From: Cognatilysobacter tabacisoli
GTDB taxonomy: Bacteria > Pseudomonadota > Gammaproteobacteria > Xanthomonadales > Xanthomonadaceae
DNA length: 64,000 nucleotides
Assembly (NCBI RefSeq): GCF_003586305.1
Contig: NZ_QXJI01000004.1
Coordinates: 248,001 to 312,000, forward strand
Direction of reading: 5' to 3'
Every line of letters begins with the position of its first letter. Position 1 is the first letter of the stretch. The position numbers and the translations under genes were made by a program. Positions 8,245-17,792 of the stretch are shown piece by piece. Under the pieces are notes generated by a model. It made no database searches. It was not told the origin of the DNA and worked only from the letters and a program-made list of their open reading frames with translations.

Positions 8245-9537
8245 TCAGCCGCCCGAACGCTCGCGTTCGATCGCGCGCCAGCCGATGTCGTGGCGGTGGA
8301 ACTCGCCGTGCCACGAGATGCCGGCGACTTCCGAGTACGCCTTGCGCTGCGCGTCCTCGACGGTGTCGCCGAGCGCGCACACGCACAGCACGCGGCCGCC
8401 GCTGGTGACGACCTGGCCGTCGACCAGCGCGGTGCCGGCGTGGAACACCTTGGTGTCGGCCACGTCGGGCACGTCCCACTCGCTGATCGCATCGCCCAGC
8501 CGCGGCGTGCCCGGGTAGTTCTCGGCGGCCATCACCACGCCGAGGCTCGGGCGCGGGTCCCACTGCGCCTGCACGCTGTCGAGCCGGCCGTCGATCGCGG
8601 CCTCGACCAGCTCGAGCAGGTCGGACTGCAGCCGCAGCATCACCGGCTGGGTCTCCGGGTCGCCGAAGCGCACGTTGTACTCGATGACCTTCGGCGCGCC
8701 GGCCTTGTCGATCATCAGGCCCGCGTAGAGGAAGCCGGTGAACGGCACGCCGTCGGCGATCATGCCGCGCACGGTCGGCTCGACGACCTCGCGCATGACC
8801 CGCGCGTGCACCTCGGGCGTGACCACCGGCGCCGGCGAGTACGCGCCCATGCCGCCGGTGTTCGGGCCGGTGTCGCCATCGCCGACGCGCTTGTGGTCCT
8901 GGCTGGTCGCCATCGGCAGCGCGGTGGTGCCGTCGACCATCGAGATGAAGCTGGCCTCCTCGCCGTCGAGGAACTCCTCGATCACCACGCGCGCGCCGGC
9001 GGCGCCGAACGCGTAACCGCCGAGCATGTCGGTGACCGCGGCCTCGGCCTCGGCCAGCGTCATCGCGACGATCACGCCCTTGCCGGCGGCCAGGCCGTCG
9101 GCCTTGATCACGATCGGCGCGCCCTTGAGCTTGATGTACTCCAGCGCCTCGTCGACGTGGGTGTGCACGGCGTAGTGCGCGGTCGGGATGCCGTGGCGGG
9201 CCAGGAAGTCCTTCGCGTAGGCCTTGCTGCCCTCGAGCTGCGCCGCGGCCGCGGTCGGCCCGAACACGCGCTGGCCGGCGGCGCGGAAGCGGTCGACGAC
9301 GCCGGCCACCAGCGGCACCTCGGGCCCGACCACGGTCACCGCGACGCCTTCGCGCTGCGCGAGCGCGAGCAGGCCGTCGAGGTCGTCGGCCTTGACCGCG
9401 ACGTTGCGGCACTTGGCCTCGGTCGCGGTGCCGGCGTTGCCCGGCGCGACCAGCACGTCGGTCACGCGCGGCGACTGCGCGAGCTTCCAGGCCAGCGCAT
9501 GTTCGCGACCGCCGGAACCGATGACGAGGACTTTCAT
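8245..9537 (-). CDS. purD: Phosphoribosylamine-glycine ligase
   Basis: 430 residues, the normal length of GARS. PurD joins glycine to 5-phosphoribosylamine with ATP in the second step of purine synthesis. The N-terminal dinucleotide-like loop [17 protein letters not shown], the ATP-grasp segment [16 protein letters not shown] (near 135-150), the signature [16 protein letters not shown] and [12 protein letters not shown] are all intact. It lies 54 bases downstream of purH on the same strand and is probably read with it, the usual purHD arrangement. Confidence 0.97.
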   Translation of the reverse strand: MKVLVIGSGGREHALAWKLAQSPRVTDVLVAPGNAGTATEAKCRNVAVKADDLDGLLALAQREGVAVTVVGPEVPLVAGVVDRFRAAGQRVFGPTAAAAQLEGSKAYAKDFLARHGIPTAHYAVHTHVDEALEYIKLKGAPIVIKADGLAAGKGVIVAMTLAEAEAAVTDMLGGYAFGAAGARVVIEEFLDGEEASFISMVDGTTALPMATSQDHKRVGDGDTGPNTGGMGAYSPAPVVTPEVHARVMREVVEPTVRGMIADGVPFTGFLYAGLMIDKAGAPKVIEYNVRFGDPETQPVMLRLQSDLLELVEAAIDGRLDSVQAQWDPRPSLGVVMAAENYPGTPRLGDAISEWDVPDVADTKVFHAGTALVDGQVVTSGGRVLCVCALGDTVEDAQRKAYSEVAGISWHGEFHRHDIGWRAIERERSGG

Positions 9538-9591
9538 GGCAGGGAATCCTGGTGAGTTGCGCGCTTGCGGCGAGGCATCGTGTGGCTCGGG

Positions 9592-11178
9592 TCAGTGCCT
9601 GAAGTGGCGCACGCCGGTGAACACCATCGCCAGGCCGTGCTCGTCCGCGGCGGCGATGACCTCGGCGTCGCGCATCGAACCGCCCGGCTGGATCACCGCC
9701 TTGATGCCGGCGGCGGCGGCGGCGTCGATGCCGTCGCGGAACGGGAAGAACGCGTCCGACGCCATCACCGAGCCCGGCACCACCAGCCCGGCTTCGTCGG
9801 CCTTGAGGCCGGCGATCTTGGCCGACACGACGCGGCTCATCTGCCCGGCGCCGATGCCGATCGTGCGCTGGTCACGTGCGTAGACGATCGCGTTGGACTT
9901 GACGTACTTGGCCACGCGCCAGGCGAACAGCAGGTCGTCCATCTGCTTGTCGGTCGGGGCGATCTTCGTGACGACTTTGAGCTCGTCGCGGCCGACCTCG
10001 CGGATGTCGCTGGTCTGCATCAGCAGGCCCGAGCCGACGCGCTTGACGTCCATGTTGTTGCGGCCGTCGCCGTGCGGGATCTTCAGCACGCGGACGTTGG
10101 CCTTCTTGGTGCAGTAATCGAGCGCGCCTTGCTCGTAGTCGGGCGCGATCAGTACCTCGACGAACTGGCGGTCGAGGATGGCCTTGGCGGTGGCGGCGTC
10201 GAGCGTCGTGTTGAACGCGAGGATGCCGCCGAACGCGCTGGTCGGGTCGGTCGCGTAGGCCAGCTCGTAGGCGTCGCCGCACGACACGCCCTGGGCCACG
10301 CCGCACGGGTTGGCGTGCTTGACGATGACGCAGGCCGGCTGCTCGAACTGGCGCACGCACTCCCACGCCGCGTCGGCGTCGGCCAGGTTGTTGAAGCTCA
10401 GCTCCTTGCCCTGCAGCTGGGTGAACGTCGCCAGCGTGCCGGGCACCGGCCACAGGTCGCGGTAGAACGCGCCGTGCTGGTGCGGGTTCTCGCCGTAGCG
10501 CAGGTCCATGACCTTGACGAAGTTGCTGTTGCTCTGCGCCGGGAACAGCTGCGGCGTGCCGGCGTCGTCGAGCCCCGAGAGGTAGTTGCTGATGCACGCG
10601 TCGTAGAACGCGACGCTGTTGAACGCGGCCACCGCGAGCGCGAAGCGGGTCTTGGCCGACAGCGCGCCGTCGTTGGCCTCGAGCTCGGCCAGCAGGCCGG
10701 CGTACTGCGACGGGTCGGTGGCGACGGCGACGCGGGCGAAGTTCTTCGCCGCCGAGCGCAGCATCGCCGGGCCGCCGATGTCGATGTTCTCGATGATCTC
10801 GTCGAACGTGCTGGCCGGGTTCGCCGACACCTGCGCGAACGGGTACAGGTTCAGCACCAGCAGGTCGATCCTGCCGATGCCGTGCGCAGCCATCACCGCG
10901 TCGTCGACGCCGGCGCGGCCGAGCAGGCCGCCGTGCACGATCGGGTGCAGGGTCTTGACCCGGCCGTCCATCATTTCCGGGAAGCCGGTGACGTCGCTGA
11001 CGTCGCGCACCGGCAGGCCGGCGTCGCGGATCGCTTTCGCGGTGCCGCCGGTCGACAGCAGCGCCACGCCGCGCGCGGACAGCGCCCGGGCCAGGTCGAT
11101 CAGGCCGGTCTTGTCGGAGACGGACAGCAGCGCGGTGCGGATCGGTACGGCCGTGTCGGGCGAGGCGTCGGCGGTCAT
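9592..11178 (-). CDS. purH: Bifunctional AICAR formyltransferase / IMP cyclohydrolase
   Basis: 528 residues, full length. The N-terminal MGS-like cyclohydrolase domain (about 14-150) shows [15 protein letters not shown] and [13 protein letters not shown]; the C-terminal transformylase has [14 protein letters not shown] and the catalytic KHANPCG segment. It catalyses the last two steps to IMP. The start at 11178 leaves a 5' region with a TATAAT box at 11216-11211, about 33 bases upstream of the ATG, so purH-purD seems to have its own promoter downstream of fis. Confidence 0.97.
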   Translation of the reverse strand: MTADASPDTAVPIRTALLSVSDKTGLIDLARALSARGVALLSTGGTAKAIRDAGLPVRDVSDVTGFPEMMDGRVKTLHPIVHGGLLGRAGVDDAVMAAHGIGRIDLLVLNLYPFAQVSANPASTFDEIIENIDIGGPAMLRSAAKNFARVAVATDPSQYAGLLAELEANDGALSAKTRFALAVAAFNSVAFYDACISNYLSGLDDAGTPQLFPAQSNSNFVKVMDLRYGENPHQHGAFYRDLWPVPGTLATFTQLQGKELSFNNLADADAAWECVRQFEQPACVIVKHANPCGVAQGVSCGDAYELAYATDPTSAFGGILAFNTTLDAATAKAILDRQFVEVLIAPDYEQGALDYCTKKANVRVLKIPHGDGRNNMDVKRVGSGLLMQTSDIREVGRDELKVVTKIAPTDKQMDDLLFAWRVAKYVKSNAIVYARDQRTIGIGAGQMSRVVSAKIAGLKADEAGLVVPGSVMASDAFFPFRDGIDAAAAAGIKAVIQPGGSMRDAEVIAAADEHGLAMVFTGVRHFRH

Positions 11179-11210
11179 GCGGGCGAGGGCGGGCAGCGAG
11201 GGAGCCGCGA

Positions 11211-11216
11211 ATTATA
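11211..11216 (-). promoter_or_regulatory. Candidate -10 box of purHD
   Basis: A perfect TATAAT on the minus strand in an otherwise GC-rich gap, 33 bases before the purH ATG. No good -35 hexamer is found 16-18 bases upstream, so the promoter may be activator-dependent. Confidence 0.45.
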
Positions 11217-11295
11217 GCGGCGGCCCCGGGCGCGGGCCTGGCGCTGCAAACGTCGTCAGTCGCATCGCACGCCCGCAGGGCGGGCGCGGCGCGGC

Positions 11296-11568
11296 TCAGC
11301 CCAGGCCGTAGTCGCGCAGCTTCTTGCGCAGCGTCGCGCGGTGGATGCCGAGCATCGCCGCGGCGCGGCTCTGGTTGCCGTCGCAGTGCTCGAGCACTTC
11401 GGCGAACAGCGGGATCTCGAGTTCGCGCAGCGCGATCTCGTAGAGGTTCTCGGTGCCGCAGCCGTTGAGGTCGCCGAGGTAGCGGCGGATCGACGTGGCC
11501 ACGTGGTCGCGCAGCGGTACCCGCGGACCGGGGCGGGCGGAGTCGGTGCGGTCGGCGGCTGCGTTCAA
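11296..11568 (-). CDS. fis: DNA-binding protein Fis
   Basis: 90 residues. The C-terminal helix-turn-helix is unmistakable: [20 protein letters not shown] followed by [11 protein letters not shown], as in Fis and NtrC-type C-termini. The N-terminal arm ([14 protein letters not shown]) is short and variable. Fis bends DNA and controls rRNA promoters, nucleoid structure and recombination. Here it is placed between purH and a DUF3426 gene, the usual Xanthomonadaceae arrangement, rather than behind dusB as in enterics. A GC hairpin (about 11271-11288) follows the stop and may be a weak terminator. Confidence 0.93.
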   Translation of the reverse strand: MNAAADRTDSARPGPRVPLRDHVATSIRRYLGDLNGCGTENLYEIALRELEIPLFAEVLEHCDGNQSRAAAMLGIHRATLRKKLRDYGLG

Positions 11569-11733
11569 ATCGGTCCCCTGCGGTGCACCGTCGTCGGCTC
11601 GACCGGACGACGGGAGCGGGAGTCTAGCGCGCGTCCGTCGCGCGGAACAACGCGACCTCGGTCCAGTTGCGTCGCATGCGGCCGCGTGCCGACGGGCGGC
11701 AGTGCGACTGACGCATTCAGCGGGCTGAAGCGG

Positions 11734-12615
11734 TCATTCGAACTCGAACGAGAACGCCACGATGTTCGGCGCCGGTTCGATCACGTCGAACTCGACCAGC
11801 GCGCTCTGTCCCGGCGCGAGCACGTCGGTGGGTGCGTGGCCGCGGCGGTATTCGGTCGGCGCGAACGCGCGCGCGCCCGCTTCGCGGCCGTCGACGTCGG
11901 ACAGGCTCAGCCGCAGCGTCGGCCACGGCTGCGCCCAGCGCGCGTCGTTGCGGAAGCTCGCGCTCACCCGCAGCACGCCGACGGCGCCGGGTTTGGGCTG
12001 CACGCTGCGGTCGAGCAGCGCGAACGCGGCCGGCTCGCGCCACGCGGGCAGGTCGCAGCGCAGCACCGCGCACACGCCGGTCAGCAGCGGGCGCCAGCGC
12101 GCCTGGGTGGCGAGTTCGTCGCGCTGCGCGAGCAGCAGCTGCAGCGGCAGCAGCGCGGCGAGCACGCCGAGCACGATCCACTCGCGCCGCTGCGTGCGGC
12201 GCGCGGCGGGCACCGGCGCGTCGCCGCGGACGAAGCTGGGCGCGGCGCGGCCGCGCGGGGCCGACGCGCGCTTCGCGGCTGGTGCCGGAGTCGCGATGGC
12301 TGCGGATGGGGTTGCGGTTTCGCTCGCCGGGGCGGGCGGAGAGTCGGCCTGCGGCGCGATGCCCGCGTCGGTCGCGGCAGGTGCGGCGGATGCGACGGCC
12401 GCGTCGGGATCTGGCGCTCGCGCGCCGCCGTCAGCGGCGGCGGCATCGGTCGAGGGCTGCGCCACGTTCGCGTCGTCGCCGTCCATCGCGTTCTCGGCCG
12501 CGGTCTCGTGCGGTCCGTCGAGCAGGCCGCCGCAGCGCGGGCAGCGCGGCTCGTCGCCGTCGCCGGGCGCGGTGGGCGCGGTCAGGAAGCCGCAGTGCGG
12601 GCAGGTCACGAGCAT
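11734..12615 (-). CDS. Zinc-ribbon DUF3426 membrane protein
   Basis: 293 residues. The N-terminus MLVTCPHCGFLT...EPRCPRCGGLLDG has two CxxC pairs, a zinc ribbon of the MJ0042 type. A long Ala/Pro/Asp-rich low-complexity linker (about 35-145) follows. A single membrane helix (REWIVLGVLAALLPLQLLLA, near 165-185) leads into a DUF3426 domain with RCDLPAWREPAAFALLDRSV and a beta-sandwich end. The ribbon would be cytoplasmic and the DUF3426 domain periplasmic. The family is commonly found between prmA and fis in Xanthomonadaceae; its role is not known. Confidence 0.85.
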   Translation of the reverse strand: MLVTCPHCGFLTAPTAPGDGDEPRCPRCGGLLDGPHETAAENAMDGDDANVAQPSTDAAAADGGARAPDPDAAVASAAPAATDAGIAPQADSPPAPASETATPSAAIATPAPAAKRASAPRGRAAPSFVRGDAPVPAARRTQRREWIVLGVLAALLPLQLLLAQRDELATQARWRPLLTGVCAVLRCDLPAWREPAAFALLDRSVQPKPGAVGVLRVSASFRNDARWAQPWPTLRLSLSDVDGREAGARAFAPTEYRRGHAPTDVLAPGQSALVEFDVIEPAPNIVAFSFEFE

Positions 12616-12730
12616 CGACCGGAGTGTACGGCGCGCGCGCCCGGCCCCGTCGACCGGACGCGGCGCGGCGCAGTGCGCGCGGTCGCAGATCGCGCCGGTC
12701 GCCGATCGATCGCGTGCCGCACGCGCGCGC

Positions 12731-13651
12731 TCAGCGGCGGCGCACGCCGGTGACGCGCATCCAGTCGTCGAGCCGGTCGGCGCGCAGGTCGTCGAAATGC
12801 GCCGCGTACGCGGCGATCACCTCGTCCTCCTGCCCGGCGAGGATGCCGGACATCGCCAGCACGCCGCCGGGTGCGACGCGCGCGGTGATCGTGTCGGCCA
12901 GTGCGACCAGCGCGGAGGCGAGGATGTTCGCGACCACGACCGGGTAGGTCGCGGCCGGCTCGTCGTCGGGCAGGTACACCTCGAGGCGGTCGTCGACGCC
13001 GTTGCGCTGCGCGTTGTCCCGCGTCGCGGTGACCGCCTGCGGGTCGTTGTCGACGCCGATCGCTTGCGCAGCGCCGAGCTTCAGCGCGGCGAGTGCGAGG
13101 ATGCCGCTGCCGCAGCCGAAGTCGAGCACGCGCGCGTCGCGCAGCGCGCCGGCGTCGGCCAGGCCGTCAAGCCACTGCAGGCACAGCGCGGTGGTCGGGT
13201 GCGTGCCCGAACCGAACGCCAGCCCCGGGTCGAGCCGCACCACCGCCGCGTCGGCCGCGTCGGCGCCGTCGGGCAGGTCGTGGTTCCACGGCACGATCCA
13301 GGTGCGCCGGCCGAACTGCAGCGGCACGTACTGGTCCATCCACGCGCGCTCCCAGTCCTGGTCGGCGACGTCGCGGAACTCGGCGCGCGACCAGTCGAGG
13401 CCCGCGTCGGCGGCGCTCAACGCATGCAGCAGCAGCTCGCGCGGCGTTTCGGCCGGGAACAGCGCGGTCAGCACCATCTCGCCCCACAGCGGCTGCTCGC
13501 CGACGCCGGGCTCGAAGATCGCCTGCTCGTCGGGCGCGTCGGCGTGCGCGTCGGCCAGCGTGACCGCGAGCGCGCCGACGTCCTCCAGCGCGCGCTCGTA
13601 GCGCGGCTGCTGGAGTTCGGTGCAGGGCAGGGTGAGTTCGAGGAAGGGCAT
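12731..13651 (-). CDS. prmA: Ribosomal protein L11 methyltransferase
   Basis: 306 residues, near the usual 290-310. The SAM-binding core [19 protein letters not shown] and [16 protein letters not shown] identifies PrmA, together with the conserved [13 protein letters not shown] and [12 protein letters not shown]. It trimethylates L11. The ATG at 13651 begins 3 bases after the stop of the mrr-like gene upstream, so translation is probably coupled to it. Confidence 0.95.
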   Translation of the reverse strand: MPFLELTLPCTELQQPRYERALEDVGALAVTLADAHADAPDEQAIFEPGVGEQPLWGEMVLTALFPAETPRELLLHALSAADAGLDWSRAEFRDVADQDWERAWMDQYVPLQFGRRTWIVPWNHDLPDGADAADAAVVRLDPGLAFGSGTHPTTALCLQWLDGLADAGALRDARVLDFGCGSGILALAALKLGAAQAIGVDNDPQAVTATRDNAQRNGVDDRLEVYLPDDEPAATYPVVVANILASALVALADTITARVAPGGVLAMSGILAGQEDEVIAAYAAHFDDLRADRLDDWMRVTGVRRR

Positions 13652-13654
13652 GGG

Positions 13655-14578
13655 TCATGCTTCCTCGAAGTAATCCGAATCGATACGCTTGACGACGTAG
13701 CTCGCAACCGGCGAAACGCCGACATTGTGGTCGATCATGAGACGCGTGATTTGGCGACCATCCAGCAAGACCACCCGCGGATCGATGCGCGTCACATAGT
13801 CCGTCGCTTCTGCCGAGAACGACGAAGTTGTCATGAACACGCCTTTACGAGCTCGCTGCCCCTGCAGTGCGCCGACGAATTTCTGAATGTCGGGCCTGCC
13901 CACATTGCCTTGCCATCGTTTGGCTTGGATATAGATCGCGTCGAGCCCCAAGCGGTCCTCTTTAATAATTCCGTCGATCCCGCCGTCGCCGCTCTTCCCT
14001 ATGCGTCGCCCCGCGTCTTCTAGGGAGCCGCCATAACCCATGGCGACGAGGAGCTCGACGACGACACGCTCGAAGAACTCCGGGGATCCGGCGAGCAATC
14101 TGGACAGCAGTTCAGACGCCAACTCGTCCGTAATCGACGCGTGCGCGGACTCAAGAATTTCATCAGGAGTGCGTGAGTCTGCCGCCATAGGTTCCGCGGC
14201 AGAGATAGTCGCTTCTCCCCCCTGTGCTGCGCCCCCCTTGAGGTAAAAGGCTCTGAATTCGGGAAACCTGGACAGGTACTCAAGATCGATCTTGTGAGGC
14301 GCCTCCGCCAACACCTGCTGACCACGAGAAGTGATGAAGAACTGCCCGCGCTTCGGCTTCTCGAGCAGGCCAGCGTTCTTGAGATAAAAGCTCGCCCATC
14401 CGGCCCTATTGCGAAGCGTGGTCTGCTGACCGCTGGGGAGGCGTGCCTGTCTGTCCTCGTCGGAGAGGCCAAACTCGCTCGCGAGAAGTGCCTCCGCCTG
14501 TGCGAGCGTTTGGGCCCGCTTTTCACCGGCAAGGCGGAGTAGGGGCAGGAGCAGGGTTTGGTAGTCGGGAACGGCCAT
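13655..14578 (-). CDS. mrr: Mrr-type restriction endonuclease
   Basis: 307 residues. An N-terminal winged-helix domain (Mrr_N, about 1-95: ATLRNRAGWA-like segment and GQFFITSRGQQVL) is followed by the nuclease domain (about 165-285) with the altered PD-(D/E)XK core seen in Mrr: GDGGIDGI (D202) and IYIQAKRW (Q218, K220). Mrr enzymes cut methylated foreign DNA. The gene lies between accC and prmA, which are otherwise neighbours in this family, with 15 bases to accC and 3 to prmA. Its base composition is visibly less GC-rich than the flanks, with many AT-ending codons. Both points suggest acquisition by transfer. Confidence 0.9.
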   Translation of the reverse strand: MAVPDYQTLLLPLLRLAGEKRAQTLAQAEALLASEFGLSDEDRQARLPSGQQTTLRNRAGWASFYLKNAGLLEKPKRGQFFITSRGQQVLAEAPHKIDLEYLSRFPEFRAFYLKGGAAQGGEATISAAEPMAADSRTPDEILESAHASITDELASELLSRLLAGSPEFFERVVVELLVAMGYGGSLEDAGRRIGKSGDGGIDGIIKEDRLGLDAIYIQAKRWQGNVGRPDIQKFVGALQGQRARKGVFMTTSSFSAEATDYVTRIDPRVVLLDGRQITRLMIDHNVGVSPVASYVVKRIDSDYFEEA

Positions 14579-14593
14579 GGGGTGCTCGCAGAA

Positions 14594-15961
14594 TCAGACG
14601 ATCGACAGCGCCTTTTCCTTCTGTTCCTTCAGCCGCTTTTCCAGGTAGTGGATGTTCATTCCGCCCTGGGCGAAGCCGGCGTCGGACAGGATGCGCTGCT
14701 GCAGCGGCACGTTGGTCTTGATGCCGTCGACGACCATCTCGCTCAGCGCCACGCGCATGCGCGCGATCGCGGTCTCGCGGTCGCGGCCGTGGACGATCAG
14801 CTTGCCGATCATCGAGTCGTAGTTCGGCGGCACGCGATAGCCCTCGTAGATGTGGCTGTCGACGCGCACGCCGGGGCCGCCGGGCGCGTGGAAGTGCGCG
14901 ATCAGGCCGGGGCACGGCATGAACGTCTCCGGGTCCTCGGCGTTGATGCGGCATTCGATCGCGTGGCCGTCGAGGACGACGTCCGACTGCTTGATCGTCA
15001 GCTTGTGGCCGGCGGCGATCAGCAACTGCTCGCGGACCAGGTCGATGCCGGTGACCATTTCGGTGACCGGGTGCTCGACCTGGATGCGGGTGTTCATTTC
15101 GATGAAGTAGAAGCGGCCGTTCTCGTACAGGAACTCGAACGTGCCGGCGCCGCGGTAGCCGATGCGGATGCAGGCCTCGGTGCAGACCTTGCCGATCTGC
15201 GCGCGCTGTTCGGGCGTGATGCCCGGCGCCGGCGCTTCCTCGACGACCTTCTGGTGGCGGCGCTGCATCGAGCAGTCGCGCTCGCCGAGGTGGATCGCGT
15301 TGCCCTGGCCGTCGGCGAGCACCTGGATCTCGACGTGGCGCGGGTTCTCGAGGAACTTCTCCATGTAGACCATGTCGTTGCCGAAGGCCGCCTTGGCCTC
15401 GGACTTGGTCGTCAGGATCGCGTTGTTGAGGTGCGCCTCGGTGTGGACCACGCGCATGCCGCGGCCACCGCCGCCGCCGGCGGCCTTGACGATCACCGGG
15501 TAGCCGATCTCGCGCGCGATCTTGACGTTGGTCGCCGCGTCGTCGCCGAGCGGGCCGCCGCTGCCGGGCACGCACGGCACGCCGGCCTCCTTCATCGCGC
15601 GGATCGCCTCGACCTTGTCGCCCATCAGCCGGATGGTGTCGGCCTTCGGGCCGATGAACACGAAGCCGGACTGCTCGACGCGCTCGGCGAAGTCGGCGTT
15701 CTCGCTGAGGAAGCCGTAGCCGGGGTGGATCGCCTGCGCGTCGGTGACCTCGGCGGCGGCGATGATCTGCGCCATGTTGAGGTAGCTGTCGGTCGACGGC
15801 GCCGGGCCGATGCAGACCGACTCGTCGGCCATCGCGACGTGCTTGAGGTTGCGGTCGACGGTGGAGTGCACCGCGACCGTGCGGATGCCCAGCGCGTGGC
15901 ACGCGCGCAGGATGCGCAGCGCGATCTCACCGCGGTTGGCGATTACGACTTTGTCGAGCAT
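14594..15961 (-). CDS. accC: Acetyl-CoA carboxylase, biotin carboxylase subunit
   Basis: 455 residues, standard length. An ATP-grasp enzyme that carboxylates the biotin on AccB. Motifs: [20 protein letters not shown] at the N-terminus, the glycine-rich ATP loop [14 protein letters not shown] (about 159-172), [15 protein letters not shown], and [16 protein letters not shown] in the active site. Lies 102 bases downstream of accB with two hairpins between them. Confidence 0.98.
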   Translation of the reverse strand: MLDKVVIANRGEIALRILRACHALGIRTVAVHSTVDRNLKHVAMADESVCIGPAPSTDSYLNMAQIIAAAEVTDAQAIHPGYGFLSENADFAERVEQSGFVFIGPKADTIRLMGDKVEAIRAMKEAGVPCVPGSGGPLGDDAATNVKIAREIGYPVIVKAAGGGGGRGMRVVHTEAHLNNAILTTKSEAKAAFGNDMVYMEKFLENPRHVEIQVLADGQGNAIHLGERDCSMQRRHQKVVEEAPAPGITPEQRAQIGKVCTEACIRIGYRGAGTFEFLYENGRFYFIEMNTRIQVEHPVTEMVTGIDLVREQLLIAAGHKLTIKQSDVVLDGHAIECRINAEDPETFMPCPGLIAHFHAPGGPGVRVDSHIYEGYRVPPNYDSMIGKLIVHGRDRETAIARMRVALSEMVVDGIKTNVPLQQRILSDAGFAQGGMNIHYLEKRLKEQKEKALSIV

Positions 15962-16000
15962 GAAGAGTTTCCATTGAGCTGAGGCGCCTGAAACGTCCGG

Positions 16001-16052
16001 CCGATCGGCCTGCAGGCCGATCGGCGTTCGCGGGCCCGCGGCATGCCGCGGG
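16001..16052 (-). other. Two intercistronic hairpins between accB and accC
   Basis: A perfect 10-bp palindrome (16001-16024, CCGATCGGCC, TGCA, GGCCGATCGG) and a second 8-bp one (16035-16052, CCCGCGGC, AT, GCCGCGGG). Neither has a T-run. Such elements between cotranscribed genes often block 3' decay and so change the ratio of the two products; AccB is needed in excess over AccC. Confidence 0.5.
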
Positions 16053-16063
16053 ACAGCCCCCGC

Positions 16064-16543
16064 TTACCCAATCACGAACAGCGGCTGGTCGAACTCGATC
16101 GGCTGGCCGTTCTCGACCATCACCTTGAGCACGGTGCCGGACACGTCGGCCTCGATCGGGTTGAACATCTTCATCGCCTCGATGATGCCGAGGGTCTCGC
16201 CGGCCTTGACCGCCTGGCCGACGCTGACGAACGCCGGCTTGTCCGGCGAGGCCGACGCGTAGAACGTGCCGACCATCGGCGCGCGCACGACGTGGCCGTC
16301 GGGCAGGTCGTGCGCCGGCTTGGCGTGGCCGCCGGTCGCCGCCTCGGTCGGGCCCTGCATCGGCATCACCGGCGCGGCCGGCGCCGCGGGCGCCGGGTGG
16401 TAGGCCGGGGCCGCGGCGGCCACGGCGACGCCGCGCGGGGTGCGCGCCAGGCGGACCGACTCCTCGCCCTCCTTGATCTCGATTTCGGCGAGGTTGGATT
16501 CCTCGAGCAGGTCGATCAGCTTCTTGATTTTGCGCAGGTCCAT
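16064..16543 (-). CDS. accB: Acetyl-CoA carboxylase biotin carboxyl carrier protein
   Basis: 159 residues. The N-terminal helix [20 protein letters not shown] and the Ala/Pro-rich linker (about 40-65) are typical of BCCP. The biotinyl domain has the thumb sequence PMVGTFYAS and the biotinylation site EAMKM with Lys125. It shuttles carboxybiotin between AccC and AccAD. Located between aroQ and accC on one strand, the widespread aroQ-accB-accC operon. Confidence 0.98.
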   Translation of the reverse strand: MDLRKIKKLIDLLEESNLAEIEIKEGEESVRLARTPRGVAVAAAAPAYHPAPAAPAAPVMPMQGPTEAATGGHAKPAHDLPDGHVVRAPMVGTFYASASPDKPAFVSVGQAVKAGETLGIIEAMKMFNPIEADVSGTVLKVMVENGQPIEFDQPLFVIG

Positions 16544-16601
16544 CGAACGGGCCTCTGGGTCGGGCGCCCCGGCGACCGGGGCGGGAAGATCGGGAAAGGG
16601 G

Positions 16602-17054
16602 TCAGCCCGCCGGCGCCGCCGCGAGGCGTGCCAGCGCGGCGTCGAGGGCGTAGCGGTAGCTGTCGGCGCCGAAGCCGCAGACCACGCCGACGGCGAGGTC
16701 GCTGACGTAGCTGGCGTGGCGGAACGGCTCGCGGGCGTGCGGGTTCGACAGGTGGACTTCGACGAACGGCACCGCGACCGCGGCCAGCGCGTCGCGGATC
16801 GCCACGCTGGTGTGGGTGAACGCGGCCGGGTTGATCACGATGAAGGCGGTGCCGTCGGTGCGCGCGGCCTGGATGCGGTCGACCAGCACGTGCTCGGCGT
16901 TTGACTGCAGGCTGTCGTAGATGTGACCGGCGGCCTCGGTGCGGGCGCGCAGGTCGGCGTCGATCTGCGCCAGCGTGGTGTGGCCGTAGACCCCCGGCTC
17001 GCGCGTGCCGAGCAGGTTGAGGTTGGGGCCGTGCAGGACCAGCAGCTGCGCCAT
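16602..17054 (-). CDS. aroQ: 3-dehydroquinate dehydratase, type II
   Basis: 150 residues. Type II DHQase signature at the N-terminus: [20 protein letters not shown], containing the catalytic Arg18 and Tyr23. [17 protein letters not shown] carries the active-site His and [22 protein letters not shown] the lid region. It dehydrates 3-dehydroquinate in the shikimate pathway. First gene of the aroQ-accB-accC unit. Confidence 0.97.
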   Translation of the reverse strand: MAQLLVLHGPNLNLLGTREPGVYGHTTLAQIDADLRARTEAAGHIYDSLQSNAEHVLVDRIQAARTDGTAFIVINPAAFTHTSVAIRDALAAVAVPFVEVHLSNPHAREPFRHASYVSDLAVGVVCGFGADSYRYALDAALARLAAAPAG

Positions 17055-17130
17055 TCGGGACCGGGACCGGCGACCCGGGTTCGGGTCGAAAGGCCGGCAG
17101 TGTGCGTGACGGGTCGCAGGGTGTCCAGAC

Positions 17131-17152
17131 GTTCGGCGCCATATCGCCGAAC
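17131..17152. promoter_or_regulatory. Perfect palindrome upstream of aroQ-accBC
   Basis: GTTCGGCG, six AT-rich bases (CCATAT), CGCCGAAC: an 8-6-8 perfect inverted repeat 77 bases before the aroQ start and 47 bases after the tlpA-like stop. No T-run follows on either strand, so a protein-binding site is more likely than a terminator. The binding protein cannot be named. Confidence 0.5.
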
Positions 17153-17198
17153 TTGTCGCGATTTAAGCAGTTGTTTGAGTGGCGGCTCTAAACCCGCG

Positions 17199-17792
17199 TC
17201 AGCGCTGTGCCCAGCCGTCGATTTCGCCGCGCGCGAACGGCCCCAGGCGCTGTTTCAGCAGGCGCCCGTCGGCGTCGACCAGCACGCTGTACGGCAGCAC
17301 GCCGTTGCGGTTGCCGAGCTGCACGCTGCTGTCGCGCGGGCCGGCGGTGTCGAGCGCGATCGGGTAGGCGACCGGCACCTGCTGCAGGAATGCGCGCACC
17401 GCGTCGGCGTCGTCGAGCGCGATGCCGACCACTTGCGTGCCGTCGGCGCCCTGCGCCTTGGCGTAGCGGTCGAGCTCGGGCATCTCCTCGATGCACGGGC
17501 CGCACCAGCTGGCCCAGAAGTTGATCAGCAGCGGCTTGCCGTCGTTGCGCGGCAGTTCGACGACGTTGCCGTCGAGACCGCGCAGTCTCAGCAGCGGTAT
17601 CGGTTCGCCGCGACTGGCGACCGGCAGGTCGGCCGGTGGCGCCGGCTGGGTGGCCGCGCCGACGGCCTGCAGCGCGCGCTGCCCGGCCTCGGTGCGCCAC
17701 AGCGGGCCGGGCCGCTGCACCAGCACGCCGGCGACCACGCCGAGCACCGCGGCCGCCAGCGCGACCGCCAGCACCTTGCCGTTGCCCGGCAT
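17199..17792 (-). CDS. TlpA-like membrane-anchored thiol-disulfide oxidoreductase
   Basis: 197 residues. One N-terminal membrane segment (VLAVALAAAVLGVVAGVLV, about 7-25) anchors a periplasmic thioredoxin fold with the active site FWASWCGPC (Cys97, Cys100) and the cis-Pro region VLPYSVLVD. It overlaps the dsbD stop by one base (TGATG), so it is translated in concert with DsbD and is a natural acceptor for the electrons DsbD exports. The exact client, for example cytochrome c maturation or other periplasmic thiols, is not shown by the sequence. Confidence 0.9.
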   Translation of the reverse strand: MPGNGKVLAVALAAAVLGVVAGVLVQRPGPLWRTEAGQRALQAVGAATQPAPPADLPVASRGEPIPLLRLRGLDGNVVELPRNDGKPLLINFWASWCGPCIEEMPELDRYAKAQGADGTQVVGIALDDADAVRAFLQQVPVAYPIALDTAGPRDSSVQLGNRNGVLPYSVLVDADGRLLKQRLGPFARGEIDGWAQR

